A stretch of 64,000 nucleotides of DNA from Bacteroides fragilis NCTC 9343 (GTDB lineage: Bacteria > Bacteroidota > Bacteroidia > Bacteroidales > Bacteroidaceae): NCBI RefSeq assembly GCF_000025985.1, contig NC_003228.3, positions 3,968,001 to 4,032,000 on the forward strand. Reading direction: 5' to 3'. The position numbers and the translations under genes are program-made. Positions within the stretch are counted from its first letter, which is position 1. Each line of letters begins with the position of its first letter. Below are positions 52,033-61,053 of the stretch, one piece after another. The notes below the pieces were generated by a model, which was not told where the DNA came from, made no database searches, and saw only the letters and a program-made list of their open reading frames with translations.

Positions 52033-52205
52033 AACGGCCATTATCCAAATCACAAATAGTTTGTATCATTCTGCTTTGGGTGGCGCTTTGTTACATAGTA
52101 TTGGTATACGCCGAACGTATTGACGGTCCTACCATACTTATGCTTATCATTTCGGCAGCATTAGTGTTTATTCCCGTCTATAAATCACTTAAAAAGAATA
52201 AATAA
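52029..52205 (+). CDS. Small two-helix membrane protein coupled to maeB
   Basis: A 58-residue frame starts at the ATGA that also holds the maeB stop, and encodes [20 protein letters not shown] and two hydrophobic helices (about 9-27 and 35-53) with a basic end (KSLKKNK). The coupling, the two-helix shape and the strong terminator 22 bases after its stop support a real gene. No function is known. Confidence 0.72.
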   Translation: MKRPLSKSQIVCIILLWVALCYIVLVYAERIDGPTILMLIISAALVFIPVYKSLKKNK

Positions 52206-52227
52206 TATCTTTTTATTCCTTTTTTGC

Positions 52228-52267
52228 GGCATAAAATATCAATTTTGATGTTTTATGCCGTTTTTCT
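52228..52267 (+). terminator. Terminator of the maeB operon
   Basis: CGGCATAAAATATCAA and TTGATGTTTTATGCCG pair, with one G-T wobble, and a run of T follows at 52261-52265. Confidence 0.9.
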
Positions 52268-52300
52268 TTATAAAATGCTTGCTAGTTCGATTTTTATGTT

Positions 52301-52308
52301 TACTTTTG
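52301..52308 (+). promoter_or_regulatory. -7 box (TACTTTTG) of gdhA
   Basis: Exact match to TAnnTTTG with CTTG near the -33 distance. The predicted leader is about 57 bases. Confidence 0.55.
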
Positions 52309-52369
52309 CAACGTCATCAACAGAGACGATAGAATTTAAAAACAATCATATTAAAAAGAAAAAAGAATT

Positions 52370-53704
52370 ATGAATGCAGCTAAGGTATTAGAAGATTTGA
52401 AGAGAAGGTTCCCCAACGAACCGGAGTATCATCAGGCAGTAGAAGAAGTTCTTTCTACCATTGAAGAAGAATACAACAAACATCCTGAATTCGACAAGGC
52501 CAATCTGATTGAACGTCTTTGCATTCCAGACAGAGTATACCAGTTCCGTGTAACTTGGGTAGACGATAAAGGCAACGTGCAGACCAACATGGGTTACCGT
52601 GTTCAGCACAACAACGCCATCGGCCCGTACAAAGGAGGTATCCGCTTCCATGCTTCTGTAAACCTTGGTATTCTGAAATTCCTTGCTTTCGAACAAACAT
52701 TTAAAAACTCGCTGACCACATTGCCTATGGGTGGCGGTAAAGGTGGATCGGACTTCTCTCCACGCGGAAAGTCAAATGCCGAAGTAATGCGTTTCACTCA
52801 AGCCTTCATGCTCGAACTGTGGCGCCACATCGGTCCTGAAACCGACGTACCGGCCGGTGACATCGGTGTAGGTGGCCGCGAAGTAGGCTTCATGTTCGGT
52901 ATGTACAAGAAGTTATCTCACGAATTTACCGGAACATTCACCGGCAAGGGACGCGAATTCGGCGGTTCACTGATCCGTCCGGAAGCTACAGGTTACGGTA
53001 ACATCTACTTCCTGATGGAAATGCTGAAGACCAAAGAAACCGATCTGAAAGGTAAAGTATGCCTGATCTCCGGTTCGGGTAACGTGGCTCAGTACACTGC
53101 CGAAAAAGTATTGGAACTCGGTGGTAAAGTAGTTACCATGTCCGACTCCGATGGTTACATCTACGATCCGGACGGAATCGACCGCGCCAAACTGGATTAC
53201 ATCATGGAGTTGAAGAACCTCTATCGTGGACGTATCCGCGAATATGCCGAAACTTATGGTTGTAAATATGTTGAAGGAGCCCGCCCCTGGGGTGAAAAGG
53301 GTGATATCGCACTGCCTTCAGCCACTCAGAACGAACTTAACGGAGACGATGCACGCAAGTTGGTTGCCAACGGGGTGATAGCCGTATCGGAAGGTGCTAA
53401 CATGCCTTCTACACCTGAAGCCATCAAAGTGTTCCAGGATGCTAAGATCCTGTACGCTCCGGGTAAAGCAGCCAATGCAGGCGGTGTATCTGTGTCAGGA
53501 TTGGAAATGACTCAAAACTCTATCAAACTGAGCTGGAGTTCGGAAGAGGTGGACGAAAAACTGAAGAGCATCATGAAGAACATTCACGAAGCTTGCGTAC
53601 AGTACGGTACCGAACCGGACGGATACGTAAACTATGTGAAGGGTGCTAACGTTGCCGGATTCATGAAAGTAGCCAAAGCAATGATGGCACAAGGAATCGT
53701 ATAA
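52370..53704 (+). CDS. gdhA: NADP-specific glutamate dehydrogenase
   Basis: This 444-residue hexameric-type enzyme makes glutamate from 2-oxoglutarate and ammonia. The substrate-binding region reads GPYKGGIRFH, the catalytic Lys lies in PMGGGKGGSDFSP, and the nucleotide-binding fold includes ISGSGNVAQYTAEK. The length is standard for the small hexameric class. It is central to ammonia assimilation. The gene has its own promoter and terminator and is a single-gene unit. Confidence 0.96.
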   Translation: MNAAKVLEDLKRRFPNEPEYHQAVEEVLSTIEEEYNKHPEFDKANLIERLCIPDRVYQFRVTWVDDKGNVQTNMGYRVQHNNAIGPYKGGIRFHASVNLGILKFLAFEQTFKNSLTTLPMGGGKGGSDFSPRGKSNAEVMRFTQAFMLELWRHIGPETDVPAGDIGVGGREVGFMFGMYKKLSHEFTGTFTGKGREFGGSLIRPEATGYGNIYFLMEMLKTKETDLKGKVCLISGSGNVAQYTAEKVLELGGKVVTMSDSDGYIYDPDGIDRAKLDYIMELKNLYRGRIREYAETYGCKYVEGARPWGEKGDIALPSATQNELNGDDARKLVANGVIAVSEGANMPSTPEAIKVFQDAKILYAPGKAANAGGVSVSGLEMTQNSIKLSWSSEEVDEKLKSIMKNIHEACVQYGTEPDGYVNYVKGANVAGFMKVAKAMMAQGIV

Positions 53705-53737
53705 TCAGCAAAGAATCCAATAATGTCATAGTAAAAG

Positions 53738-53771
53738 AAAGCCCGTTTCTCCTAAAAGGAGGACGGGCTTT
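53738..53771 (+). terminator. Terminator of gdhA
   Basis: AAAGCCCGTTTCTCC and GGAGGACGGGCTTT pair around a short A-rich loop, and a T-rich stretch follows. Confidence 0.9.
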
Positions 53772-54260
53772 CATTTTAAACAATCCACACTACTTCTTTA
53801 CAATAACCTCCGGTTCGAAACTCTCCCTATCGAACAGCTTTCACACATATGTCCCCCCCTTTCATACCTCCGCAACCAATCAGGCAGAGCCATCCGGCGT
53901 TGCGAGTACAACTATCCCTCATCTGGTTGCAACCATACGAAAATCCGAATAGAAAACGGCTTGACAGGCATTACCAACTATATTGAAGAGCCAGTAGTGC
54001 TTTTTTAATTCCCTTCACGCGTCCACCATTTTACCGACCTCCGTCCGGTACTCCCAACGGCACCGGAATATGTCTCCCCATTCAGTTCCTGCCGATATTC
54101 CGCCAACCGTTCAGTCACAAAAAATAATATTAACAGGCGGTTCAAACAGATGCCTTATCAGTTTGCTATAAAAGAAGTTGCCGGCATCACAAAAATAAAA
54201 ACAATCGTTTCAATCTTTCATAAAACTAAAAAGAGGTCTCTTTTTTTAATCTATTAAAAA
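53772..54260. other. Gene-free stretch upstream of the PUL
   Basis: I see no gene, tRNA, or repeated element here. The longest open stretch (about 49 codons on the minus strand near 54005) has no start codon. The composition is more even in A/T than the genes to both sides. It may hold regulatory sites for the sigma factor gene that follows. Confidence 0.5.
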
Positions 54261-54292
54261 TTTGCTTGTTTGTTTTAAACCATTTACTTTTG
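54261..54292 (+). promoter_or_regulatory. Promoter of the ECF sigma factor gene of the PUL
   Basis: TTTG (54261-54264), 20 bases, then TACTTTTG (54285-54292) match the Bacteroides consensus exactly. The gene starts 62 bases later. Confidence 0.7.
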
Positions 54293-54353
54293 GAATTTTA
54301 AAAACCAAAGCCTTATTTTTGAAAAAATCACAATCAGCCTTATATTCTACTAA

Positions 54354-54893
54354 ATGATTTTAAATAACGAGTCTAATAAGAAGAAGAAATTTGAGCAGTT
54401 TTTCATTATGACTTATCCCAAAGTCAAAGCGTTTGCATGGAAATTGTTGAAGTCAGAAGAAGATGCAGAAGATATAGCCCAGGATATATTCGCAAAACTA
54501 TGGACTAATCCTGAGATTTGGGAAAATCAGGAAACTTGGAACAGCTACATATATACTATGGTCCGCAACCATATCTATAACTTTCTAAAACATAAATCAA
54601 TCCGGCAGACCTATCAGGAGCAATGCACAAAAGAGGAGCCGGCTATATCCGAAACTGACATTCACGATCAACTTTATGCCAAGGAAAGTGAACTTCTGAT
54701 AAAACTTACGATTGCCAATATGCCCGAACAGAGGAGGAAAATCTTCCGAATGAGCCGGACACAGGAAAAAAGTAATCAGGAAATCGCCGACGAGCTGAAT
54801 ATTTCGATCCGCACTGTAGAGCGCCACATCTATTTGGCACTAATCGATTTAAAAAAAGTACTCCTCACCCTATTTTTTTTCTATCTCGGTTGA
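54354..54893 (+). CDS. ECF sigma-70 family sigma factor (PUL regulator)
   Basis: This 179-residue sigma factor has region 2 (about 10-80, VKAFAWKLLKSEEDAEDIAQDIFAKLW) and region 4 (about 120-175, RTQEKSNQEIADELNISIRTVERHI). It is part of a sigma/anti-sigma switch that turns on a SusC/SusD transporter in response to a glycan felt by SusC. It is followed by the FecR-type anti-sigma gene, 46 bases later, then by susC. In the B. fragilis don locus the same gene order is known. Confidence 0.92.
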   Translation: MILNNESNKKKKFEQFFIMTYPKVKAFAWKLLKSEEDAEDIAQDIFAKLWTNPEIWENQETWNSYIYTMVRNHIYNFLKHKSIRQTYQEQCTKEEPAISETDIHDQLYAKESELLIKLTIANMPEQRRKIFRMSRTQEKSNQEIADELNISIRTVERHIYLALIDLKKVLLTLFFFYLG

Positions 54894-54939
54894 GTAATCA
54901 GTCACACCTAATTGTCTTATCTATATAAAGGCTATAAAA

Positions 54940-55929
54940 ATGAAGAATTATATTCAGAGAATCATCCGTTTGTTTGCCACCTCCGACCCCGACCCAAAGC
55001 TCACCGGAGAGATCCACCGATGGCTGCTCGATCAGGAGCATGCCGGGGAAAAGGAGACGGCACTGCACGATTTATGGAACGAAACGGAAGGAAAGGTGGA
55101 CAAAACTACCTGGGATTCTCTTGCATCGGTATATACCAAAGTCGGAGCCAACTCCGGGGACAGACATCAGCCACGTATCCGTTTCGCACATTATGCGGCT
55201 GCCATAGCGTTGCTGATCGTATCAGTTTCGGTCACTTTTCAAATGACCAAACAGCACTTTGCCGAAGCTCCCCTTATTGAAAACATAACACCGGACGGAC
55301 GACTGAGCAGCCTTCGTCTTCCGGACGGCAGCATAGTACAAACCAACTCGGGCAGTATCTTGCTCTACCCCGAAAAGTTTAAAGGTGAAACCCGCACAGT
55401 TTACCTAATCGGTGAGGCCAACTTCAAAGTAAAGAAAAACTCCGGTCAGCCATTCATTGTCAGATCGGGTACCATGTCGGTGACAGCCTTGGGCACTGAG
55501 TTCAATGTCGCTGCTTATCCGGAAGAGAACGAAATGATTGCAACTTTGATCCATGGAAAAATAAAAGTGGAATGCGACAATGGGAAAGAGAGTTATATCG
55601 TCACTCCCGGACAACAGGTCACTTATCGTAAAAGTACGGGAGAAAGCCGGCTCGCCGAAGCAAACATCGAAGACGTAACAGCCTGGCAAAAAGGAATGTA
55701 CGTATTCAGAGGCGTCACCATGTCAGAAATCCTGAACGAGCTGGAAAGACGCTATGCAGTCACCTTCCAGTATAACGCCAATTTATTTAATGATGATAAA
55801 TTCAACTTCCGTTTTCGTGAAAAATCCACTTTGGAAGATATCCTGAACATTATGCAAGAAGTTGTGGGAGGATTCAGTCATGAACTGAAGGGAAATATAT
55901 GTTATATAAAACCGGAGACAAAAAAATAA
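54940..55929 (+). CDS. FecR-family anti-sigma factor
   Basis: This 329-residue protein has a cytosolic N-terminal part (1-80) that binds the sigma factor, one membrane helix (about 84-101), and a periplasmic FecR domain (about 120-210, with LPDGSIVQTNSGS and the GEANFKVKKN pattern). A C-terminal STN-like/DUF4974-type region (about 245-325) meets the signalling domain of SusC. Signal from the SusC N-terminal domain would release the sigma factor. It follows the ECF gene and precedes susC with a 180-base leader. Confidence 0.93.
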   Translation: MKNYIQRIIRLFATSDPDPKLTGEIHRWLLDQEHAGEKETALHDLWNETEGKVDKTTWDSLASVYTKVGANSGDRHQPRIRFAHYAAAIALLIVSVSVTFQMTKQHFAEAPLIENITPDGRLSSLRLPDGSIVQTNSGSILLYPEKFKGETRTVYLIGEANFKVKKNSGQPFIVRSGTMSVTALGTEFNVAAYPEENEMIATLIHGKIKVECDNGKESYIVTPGQQVTYRKSTGESRLAEANIEDVTAWQKGMYVFRGVTMSEILNELERRYAVTFQYNANLFNDDKFNFRFREKSTLEDILNIMQEVVGGFSHELKGNICYIKPETKK

Positions 55930-55980
55930 AATGATTTAATATATTGATTTGTTTAACCTTAAAAACAATTGTTTAGTATG

Positions 55981-56067
55981 TAAAAAAGTATCCGGAAAGA
56001 GGCGGCCACCTGATTCCGGATATGAAATCTGAATTCTTTGCGTTAAAGCTTATGCTTTACTTTTTGG
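55981..56067 (-). ncRNA. Candidate antisense RNA to the susC leader (DonS-like)
   Basis: The minus strand has a strong intrinsic terminator: TATCCGGAA (56022-56014) pairs with TTCCGGATA (55997-55989), with a run of six T after it (55987-55982). Upstream on that strand, TTTG (56105-56102) and TAATATTT (56080-56073) form an imperfect promoter. An RNA from about 56067 to 55982 would be 80-90 bases and fully antisense to the susC leader. From memory, B. fragilis has a cis-antisense RNA called DonS, of about this size, that represses the don PUL. The terminator is seen; the RNA start is inferred. Confidence 0.65.
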
Positions 56068-56109
56068 GAAATAAATATTATGATTTAACACTAAAATTCG
56101 TTCAAATCT

Positions 56110-59100
56110 ATGAATTTTTATCGATTAAAGTCTATTTTTTTTATAATTTTTAGCTGTTTTATTCTACAAACGGCTGCCTTTGCTCAAAACAACGTAAAAA
56201 TAACAATCAAGAAAAAGAATATCACGTTGCAGGAAGCATTGCGGGAGGTTGAGAAACAATCTGATTATCTGATCGCTTTCAACGAATCCAAACTTGAGAA
56301 AACCAAGCGCGTTAACCTGAATATTAATGCTGAATCTCTGGATAAGACACTGGCTTCTATCCTGTCCGGAACGGGGCTTTCCTACAAAATCAAAGACAAA
56401 TATATCATGATTATTCCGCAATCAAAAGTGGAAGTCGAAAGCAAAAAACTGTCGGGGATAGTGAAAGATGACAAAGGAGATCCCTTGATCGGAGTCAACG
56501 TCTCCTTCAAAGGCAGCCCCACAGGAACCGTCACCGGTCTTGACGGACGATTTTCCATTCTGGCTGCCAAAGGAAATATCATTGAATTCTCCTACGTAGG
56601 CTATACCACCCAATATATTACAGTGGGCGATGCTTCTTCGCTAACTGTCGTATTGGAAGAAGACGCCAAGGCACTGGACGAAGTAGTTGTTACCGCACTG
56701 GGTATCAAACGTGCGGAAAAGGCATTGAGTTATAGTGTTCAGCAGGTAAAATCGGATGCTATCAACGATGTGAAAGATGCCAACTTCGTGAACGGATTGA
56801 CCGGGAAAGTTGCAGGTGTATCCATCAACCGGAGTTCCTCGGGCATCGGCGGGGCGACCCGTGTTGTCATGCGCGGAGCCAAGTCTATCGTAGGAAACAA
56901 TAATGTGCTCTACGTGGTGGACGGTATGCCTATCGGCAACCCTTCAAAAGGCGAAATCAACAATGACTATAGCACTCCGGGAGGAGGTGAAGGTATTTCC
57001 GACTTCAACCCGGAGGACATCGAAAGTCTATCGATACTGACAGGTCCGGCCGCCGCAGCCCTGTATGGTTCATCGGCAGCCAACGGTGTTATCCTGATTA
57101 ACACCAAGAAAGGGCAGGAAGGCAAACTGAAAATCTCGATCTCCAACAATACGGAGTTTATGACCCCGTATGTAATGCCGGAATTTCAAAATCGATACGG
57201 TAATGCAAAAGGATCATACAAGAGTTGGGGTGAGATGCTGCAACAGCCTTCAACGTTCCGCCCGAAAGACTTCTTCAAGACAGGAGCCAATATCATGAAT
57301 GCCGCCAATTTTTCAGTAGGAAACAAAAATAATCAAACGTTCGTATCGGTGGCAACAACAAACTCCACCGGCATCATTCCCAACAACGAATACTATCGTT
57401 ACAACTTCACATTACGCAACACCGCGAGTATGCTGAATGACAAACTCCATCTCGACCTGGGAGCCAGTTATGTTCTGCAGGGAGACCAGAATATGCTGTC
57501 GGCAGGGCGTTACTTTAATCCGCTGGTACCTCTGTATCTCTTTCCGCGGGGTGAAGATTTCGAAGCAGTCAAAGTGTACGAGCGCTATGACACCAACCGA
57601 AAATTCCCCATACAGGAATGGTCTTATGGCGATCAGGGCCTGAATCTGGAAAACCCGTACTGGATTGTGAACCGCGAAATGTTTGTTTCCAAAAAGAAAC
57701 GTTACATGTTTTATGCCAACGTAAAATACGATATTCTCAGTTGGCTGAACATAGCAGGACGTATACGTGTGGATAACACCAACACTACTTCCGAGCGCAA
57801 ATTACACGCTTCGACAATCAAGCTGCATGCCCAATCGGACAAAGGAGCCTACAACCGGAGCATGGAAGAATATCAGCAGACCTATGCGGATATTATGCTG
57901 AATGTGAACAAGAATTTCGGTAACTTCAACCTGACGGCAAATGCCGGATTCAGTTATGAAGATCACCTGACCACCGGCATGGGCATCGGAGGAAAACTGT
58001 TTACCGTCCCCAACCTGTTCTCTGCCTATAACTTCGATCCGGCTTCCGGACCCGGTTCGCAATCGCACACCCATACACGTAACAATTCGGTCTTTGTAAG
58101 CACCGAGCTGGGATATAAAAGCATGCTTTACCTCACACTTACCGGACGACAGGAATGGGCTTCCCAGTTAGTCAACTCTGACCAGCCCACCTATTTCTAT
58201 CCTTCTGTCGGAGTGTCGGGCGTAATCTCTGAGATGATAAGTCTGCCTAAATTTATTTCATTCTGGAAGATGAGAGCTTCCTTCGCCGAAGTAGGAGGAC
58301 CGATCAACTATACCGGATTGACTCCCGGAACTGTCACCGATCCCATGAAAGGCGGAGTCATCAATCCGATATCTGTCTATCCTTTCCCGAACTTCAAAGC
58401 AGAACAAACCAAATCGTATGAGTTGGGAACTAACCTGAGACTTTTCAACAACAAAATCAATATCGATGCCACGGTGTACCTGACAGATACCTACAACCAG
58501 ACCTTCCTTTCCAGCATGTCTCCTGCTTCGGGATACTCGGGCTTCTATGTACAGGCGGGTAAAGTGCGCAACAAAGGTATCGAACTGTCATTAGGCTATA
58601 ACGACCGGTTCGGAAAAGTGGGATATGCCACCAATCTGACTTATACAGCCAACCGAAATAAAATCATGAAGATGGTGCATGACTATAAGAACCCTTCGGA
58701 CGGTTCGCTGTTCAGCATCACTGAACTGACCCTGCAAGATAAGGGAGGAGTTTACCTGCGGGAAAAGGACGCCATCGGAGACGTATATGTAAAAGGCATC
58801 CTTGCCAGGGGCAAAGACGGTAAACTGATCGAAGAAGAAGGAGGATATAAAGTAGACCGCTCACAACGCATCAAGATAGGATCGGTCAATCCGGACTTCT
58901 CGATCGGCTGGAGACACAATGTCACCTGGAACAACATTACTCTGGACCTGCTGTTCAACGGACGTTTCGGGGGTATTGTCACTTCTTCCACCCAAGCATT
59001 CCTTGACGACTACGGTGTATCGAAAGACACTTATAAAGCGCGTCAGAACGGTGGTGTATGGGTGAACGGAACCCAATACGACGCGGAAAAATATTATACG

Positions 59101-59379
59101 ACCATCGGCGGCGAACAACTGATGGCATATTATGCATACAAAGCAACCAATATTCGTCTTCAAGAAGCCAGCCTGAGCTATACCCTACCGGGCAAATGGT
59201 TCGGAAATGTGATCAACCGGCTGACAGTTTCCGCCATCGGGCGCAATTTGTGGATGATCTATAATAAAGCCCCATTCGATCCGGAAATGACCTCTTCGAC
59301 AGGTACCTATAACCGGGGAGATGTCTTTATGCCACCCAGTTTGCGTAGTGTGGGATTTAGCGTGAAGATTGAATTATAA
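56110..59379 (+). CDS. SusC/RagA TonB-dependent outer membrane transporter with STN domain
   Basis: This 1089-residue protein has a signal peptide (to AAFAQ), an STN signalling domain (about 27-100, VKITIKKKNITLQEALREVE), a CarboxypepD-regulatory-like domain (about 115-195), a TonB box near LDEVVVTALGIKRAEKALSY, a plug domain (about 205-330) and a 22-strand barrel ending in FSVKIEL. It imports oligosaccharides across the outer membrane with TonB energy. The STN domain would contact the FecR anti-sigma factor, completing a trans-envelope switch with the upstream genes. It pairs with the next gene, SusD. In the known don locus the ligand is a complex N-glycan. Confidence 0.95.
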   Translation: MNFYRLKSIFFIIFSCFILQTAAFAQNNVKITIKKKNITLQEALREVEKQSDYLIAFNESKLEKTKRVNLNINAESLDKTLASILSGTGLSYKIKDKYIMIIPQSKVEVESKKLSGIVKDDKGDPLIGVNVSFKGSPTGTVTGLDGRFSILAAKGNIIEFSYVGYTTQYITVGDASSLTVVLEEDAKALDEVVVTALGIKRAEKALSYSVQQVKSDAINDVKDANFVNGLTGKVAGVSINRSSSGIGGATRVVMRGAKSIVGNNNVLYVVDGMPIGNPSKGEINNDYSTPGGGEGISDFNPEDIESLSILTGPAAAALYGSSAANGVILINTKKGQEGKLKISISNNTEFMTPYVMPEFQNRYGNAKGSYKSWGEMLQQPSTFRPKDFFKTGANIMNAANFSVGNKNNQTFVSVATTNSTGIIPNNEYYRYNFTLRNTASMLNDKLHLDLGASYVLQGDQNMLSAGRYFNPLVPLYLFPRGEDFEAVKVYERYDTNRKFPIQEWSYGDQGLNLENPYWIVNREMFVSKKKRYMFYANVKYDILSWLNIAGRIRVDNTNTTSERKLHASTIKLHAQSDKGAYNRSMEEYQQTYADIMLNVNKNFGNFNLTANAGFSYEDHLTTGMGIGGKLFTVPNLFSAYNFDPASGPGSQSHTHTRNNSVFVSTELGYKSMLYLTLTGRQEWASQLVNSDQPTYFYPSVGVSGVISEMISLPKFISFWKMRASFAEVGGPINYTGLTPGTVTDPMKGGVINPISVYPFPNFKAEQTKSYELGTNLRLFNNKINIDATVYLTDTYNQTFLSSMSPASGYSGFYVQAGKVRNKGIELSLGYNDRFGKVGYATNLTYTANRNKIMKMVHDYKNPSDGSLFSITELTLQDKGGVYLREKDAIGDVYVKGILARGKDGKLIEEEGGYKVDRSQRIKIGSVNPDFSIGWRHNVTWNNITLDLLFNGRFGGIVTSSTQAFLDDYGVSKDTYKARQNGGVWVNGTQYDAEKYYTTIGGEQLMAYYAYKATNIRLQEASLSYTLPGKWFGNVINRLTVSAIGRNLWMIYNKAPFDPEMTSSTGTYNRGDVFMPPSLRSVGFSVKIEL

Positions 59380-59399
59380 CCTTTAAAAAATGCAACACT

Positions 59400-61028
59400 A
59401 TGAAATTAAATAAAGTAAAGAATATGTGGAGAACTCTATCGGTCATAGCCCTCTTGGGTTCAACACTATGCACCTCGTGTATATCCGAAGATATCAACCG
59501 GAACCCGTTGCTTCCGACGAAAGAAGATGAAAAGATGGACGGAGTTATTTACGGAGCCTACCTGCCCAATCTTGAAAAAAGTGTAATCCCCATCGGCACC
59601 GCTTCAGAAAGTACAGAACCGGTAAACCGCTATCAGATCGGAGTAAATCTGGCCGGTGACGCCTGGGCGGGATACATGTCTCCCCGAGACAACAAATTCA
59701 ACGGCAGCAAGAATTTCACCAACTATTTCATGTACGAAAACTGGGTGAACTATGTGTATTCTTTTATGGTGACGGATGTATATTCGCCATGGATGCAGAT
59801 AAAACGCATCTCGCAGGATGAAGGGACAAGAAATGACGAGATTTATGCCTTGGCCCAGATCATCAAGATCGCGGCACTGCACCGCACTACGGATATGTTC
59901 GGCCCGATTCCCTACTCACAAGTGGGCAAAGGTTCTTTTAAAGTGGCATACGACTCTCAGGAAAGCGTATACCGCTCTTTTCTGAAAGAACTGGAAGAGG
60001 CTGTCCAAACCCTGGACGATTACTCGAATAAGAGCAAAGAAGTATTGCCTGCCTTCGACATTGTTTATAACGGCGATGTCAATAAATGGATGCGCTTTGC
60101 CAATTCGCTGATGCTCCGCCTGGCCATCCGTGTCCGTTTTGCCGATGCGGGACTCGCCAAAGAATATGCGGAGAAAGCCGTGAAGCATCCCGCAGGCCTG
60201 ATCAACAGTAAAGAACTGGCAGCCCAGATGGGTAAAGGAGCCGGCCTGCAGATGAAGAATCCGCTGAAAGTGATCAACGAAGAATACAATGACACCCGTA
60301 TGGGGGCCACCATCTATTCTTACCTGGCAGGATACAATGACGCCCGCGCTGCCGTATACTTTGTCAAAAACAATGGTTTCAAAGCCGTACGTTGCGGGAT
60401 CGCCAAGTCCGGAGACGCCTATAACGGATTCACACGCCCGAACGTGCATGAAGACGACCCTCTCTATTGGATGAAAGCATCCGAAGTATGCTTCTTGAAA
60501 GCCGAAGGGGCACTGGCCGGATTCGATATGGGCGGCAGTGCCGGCGACTTCTACAACGCAGGCATCCGCATGTCGTTCAGTGAGAATGGACTGGACAATT
60601 CGTCGGCCGAAACCTATCTGAAAGACTCCACCCGCAAACCGGCCAACTACACCGATACCTCCAACGGCGAGTTGAGCGCCAATGCTCCGAGCAGCATCAC
60701 CATCCGTTGGGAAAACGGAGCTACGGAAGAAGAAAAGCTGGAACGTATCATCACTCAAAAATATCTCGCCATCTTCCCCAACGGTCAAGAGGCATGGACC
60801 GAGTGGAGACGTACCGGATATCCCCGCCAAATAGTCGTTGCCGAAAATAAAACGAACTCCGCAGTATTGATCGGAAACGGATACGACCTGGGAGGCGTAA
60901 GGAGACTGCCCTATCCCCGCACCGAATATGAACAAAACGGCGAAAACCTCCACAACGCCATCAGCCAGTATTTGGGAGGAGTAGACAATGCTGCCACCAA
61001 AGTATGGTGGGACAAAAAAAGCAAATAA
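59400..61028 (+). CDS. SusD/RagB-family surface glycan-binding lipoprotein
   Basis: This 542-residue lipoprotein has a signal peptide ending in LCTSC (lipid at Cys24 or Cys27) and a TPR-helical core of SusD type, with the conserved LRLAIRVRFADAGLAKEYAEK pattern and the C-terminal EAWTEWRRTGYPRQ. It caps the SusC barrel at the cell surface and hands glycan to it. It resembles the SusD-like_2 group. It lies 20 bases after susC and forms part of the same operon. Confidence 0.93.
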   Translation: MKLNKVKNMWRTLSVIALLGSTLCTSCISEDINRNPLLPTKEDEKMDGVIYGAYLPNLEKSVIPIGTASESTEPVNRYQIGVNLAGDAWAGYMSPRDNKFNGSKNFTNYFMYENWVNYVYSFMVTDVYSPWMQIKRISQDEGTRNDEIYALAQIIKIAALHRTTDMFGPIPYSQVGKGSFKVAYDSQESVYRSFLKELEEAVQTLDDYSNKSKEVLPAFDIVYNGDVNKWMRFANSLMLRLAIRVRFADAGLAKEYAEKAVKHPAGLINSKELAAQMGKGAGLQMKNPLKVINEEYNDTRMGATIYSYLAGYNDARAAVYFVKNNGFKAVRCGIAKSGDAYNGFTRPNVHEDDPLYWMKASEVCFLKAEGALAGFDMGGSAGDFYNAGIRMSFSENGLDNSSAETYLKDSTRKPANYTDTSNGELSANAPSSITIRWENGATEEEKLERIITQKYLAIFPNGQEAWTEWRRTGYPRQIVVAENKTNSAVLIGNGYDLGGVRRLPYPRTEYEQNGENLHNAISQYLGGVDNAATKVWWDKKSK

Positions 61029-61053
61029 TAATGAACCTGAAAATTAAAGAAAC

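Noticed and set aside
51157..52053. A 298-codon open frame on the minus strand, opposite maeB
   Set aside because: It lies fully inside the malic enzyme gene, whose motifs and length are complete; codon structure of the plus strand explains it.
54005..54151. A 49-codon open stretch on the minus strand in the gap before the PUL
   Set aside because: It has no start codon or ribosome binding site, and no motif that I recognise.
59916..60953. A 345-codon open frame on the minus strand, opposite susD
   Set aside because: It is a shadow of the SusD gene with Cys/Phe/Val-rich, low-quality sequence and no start signal.
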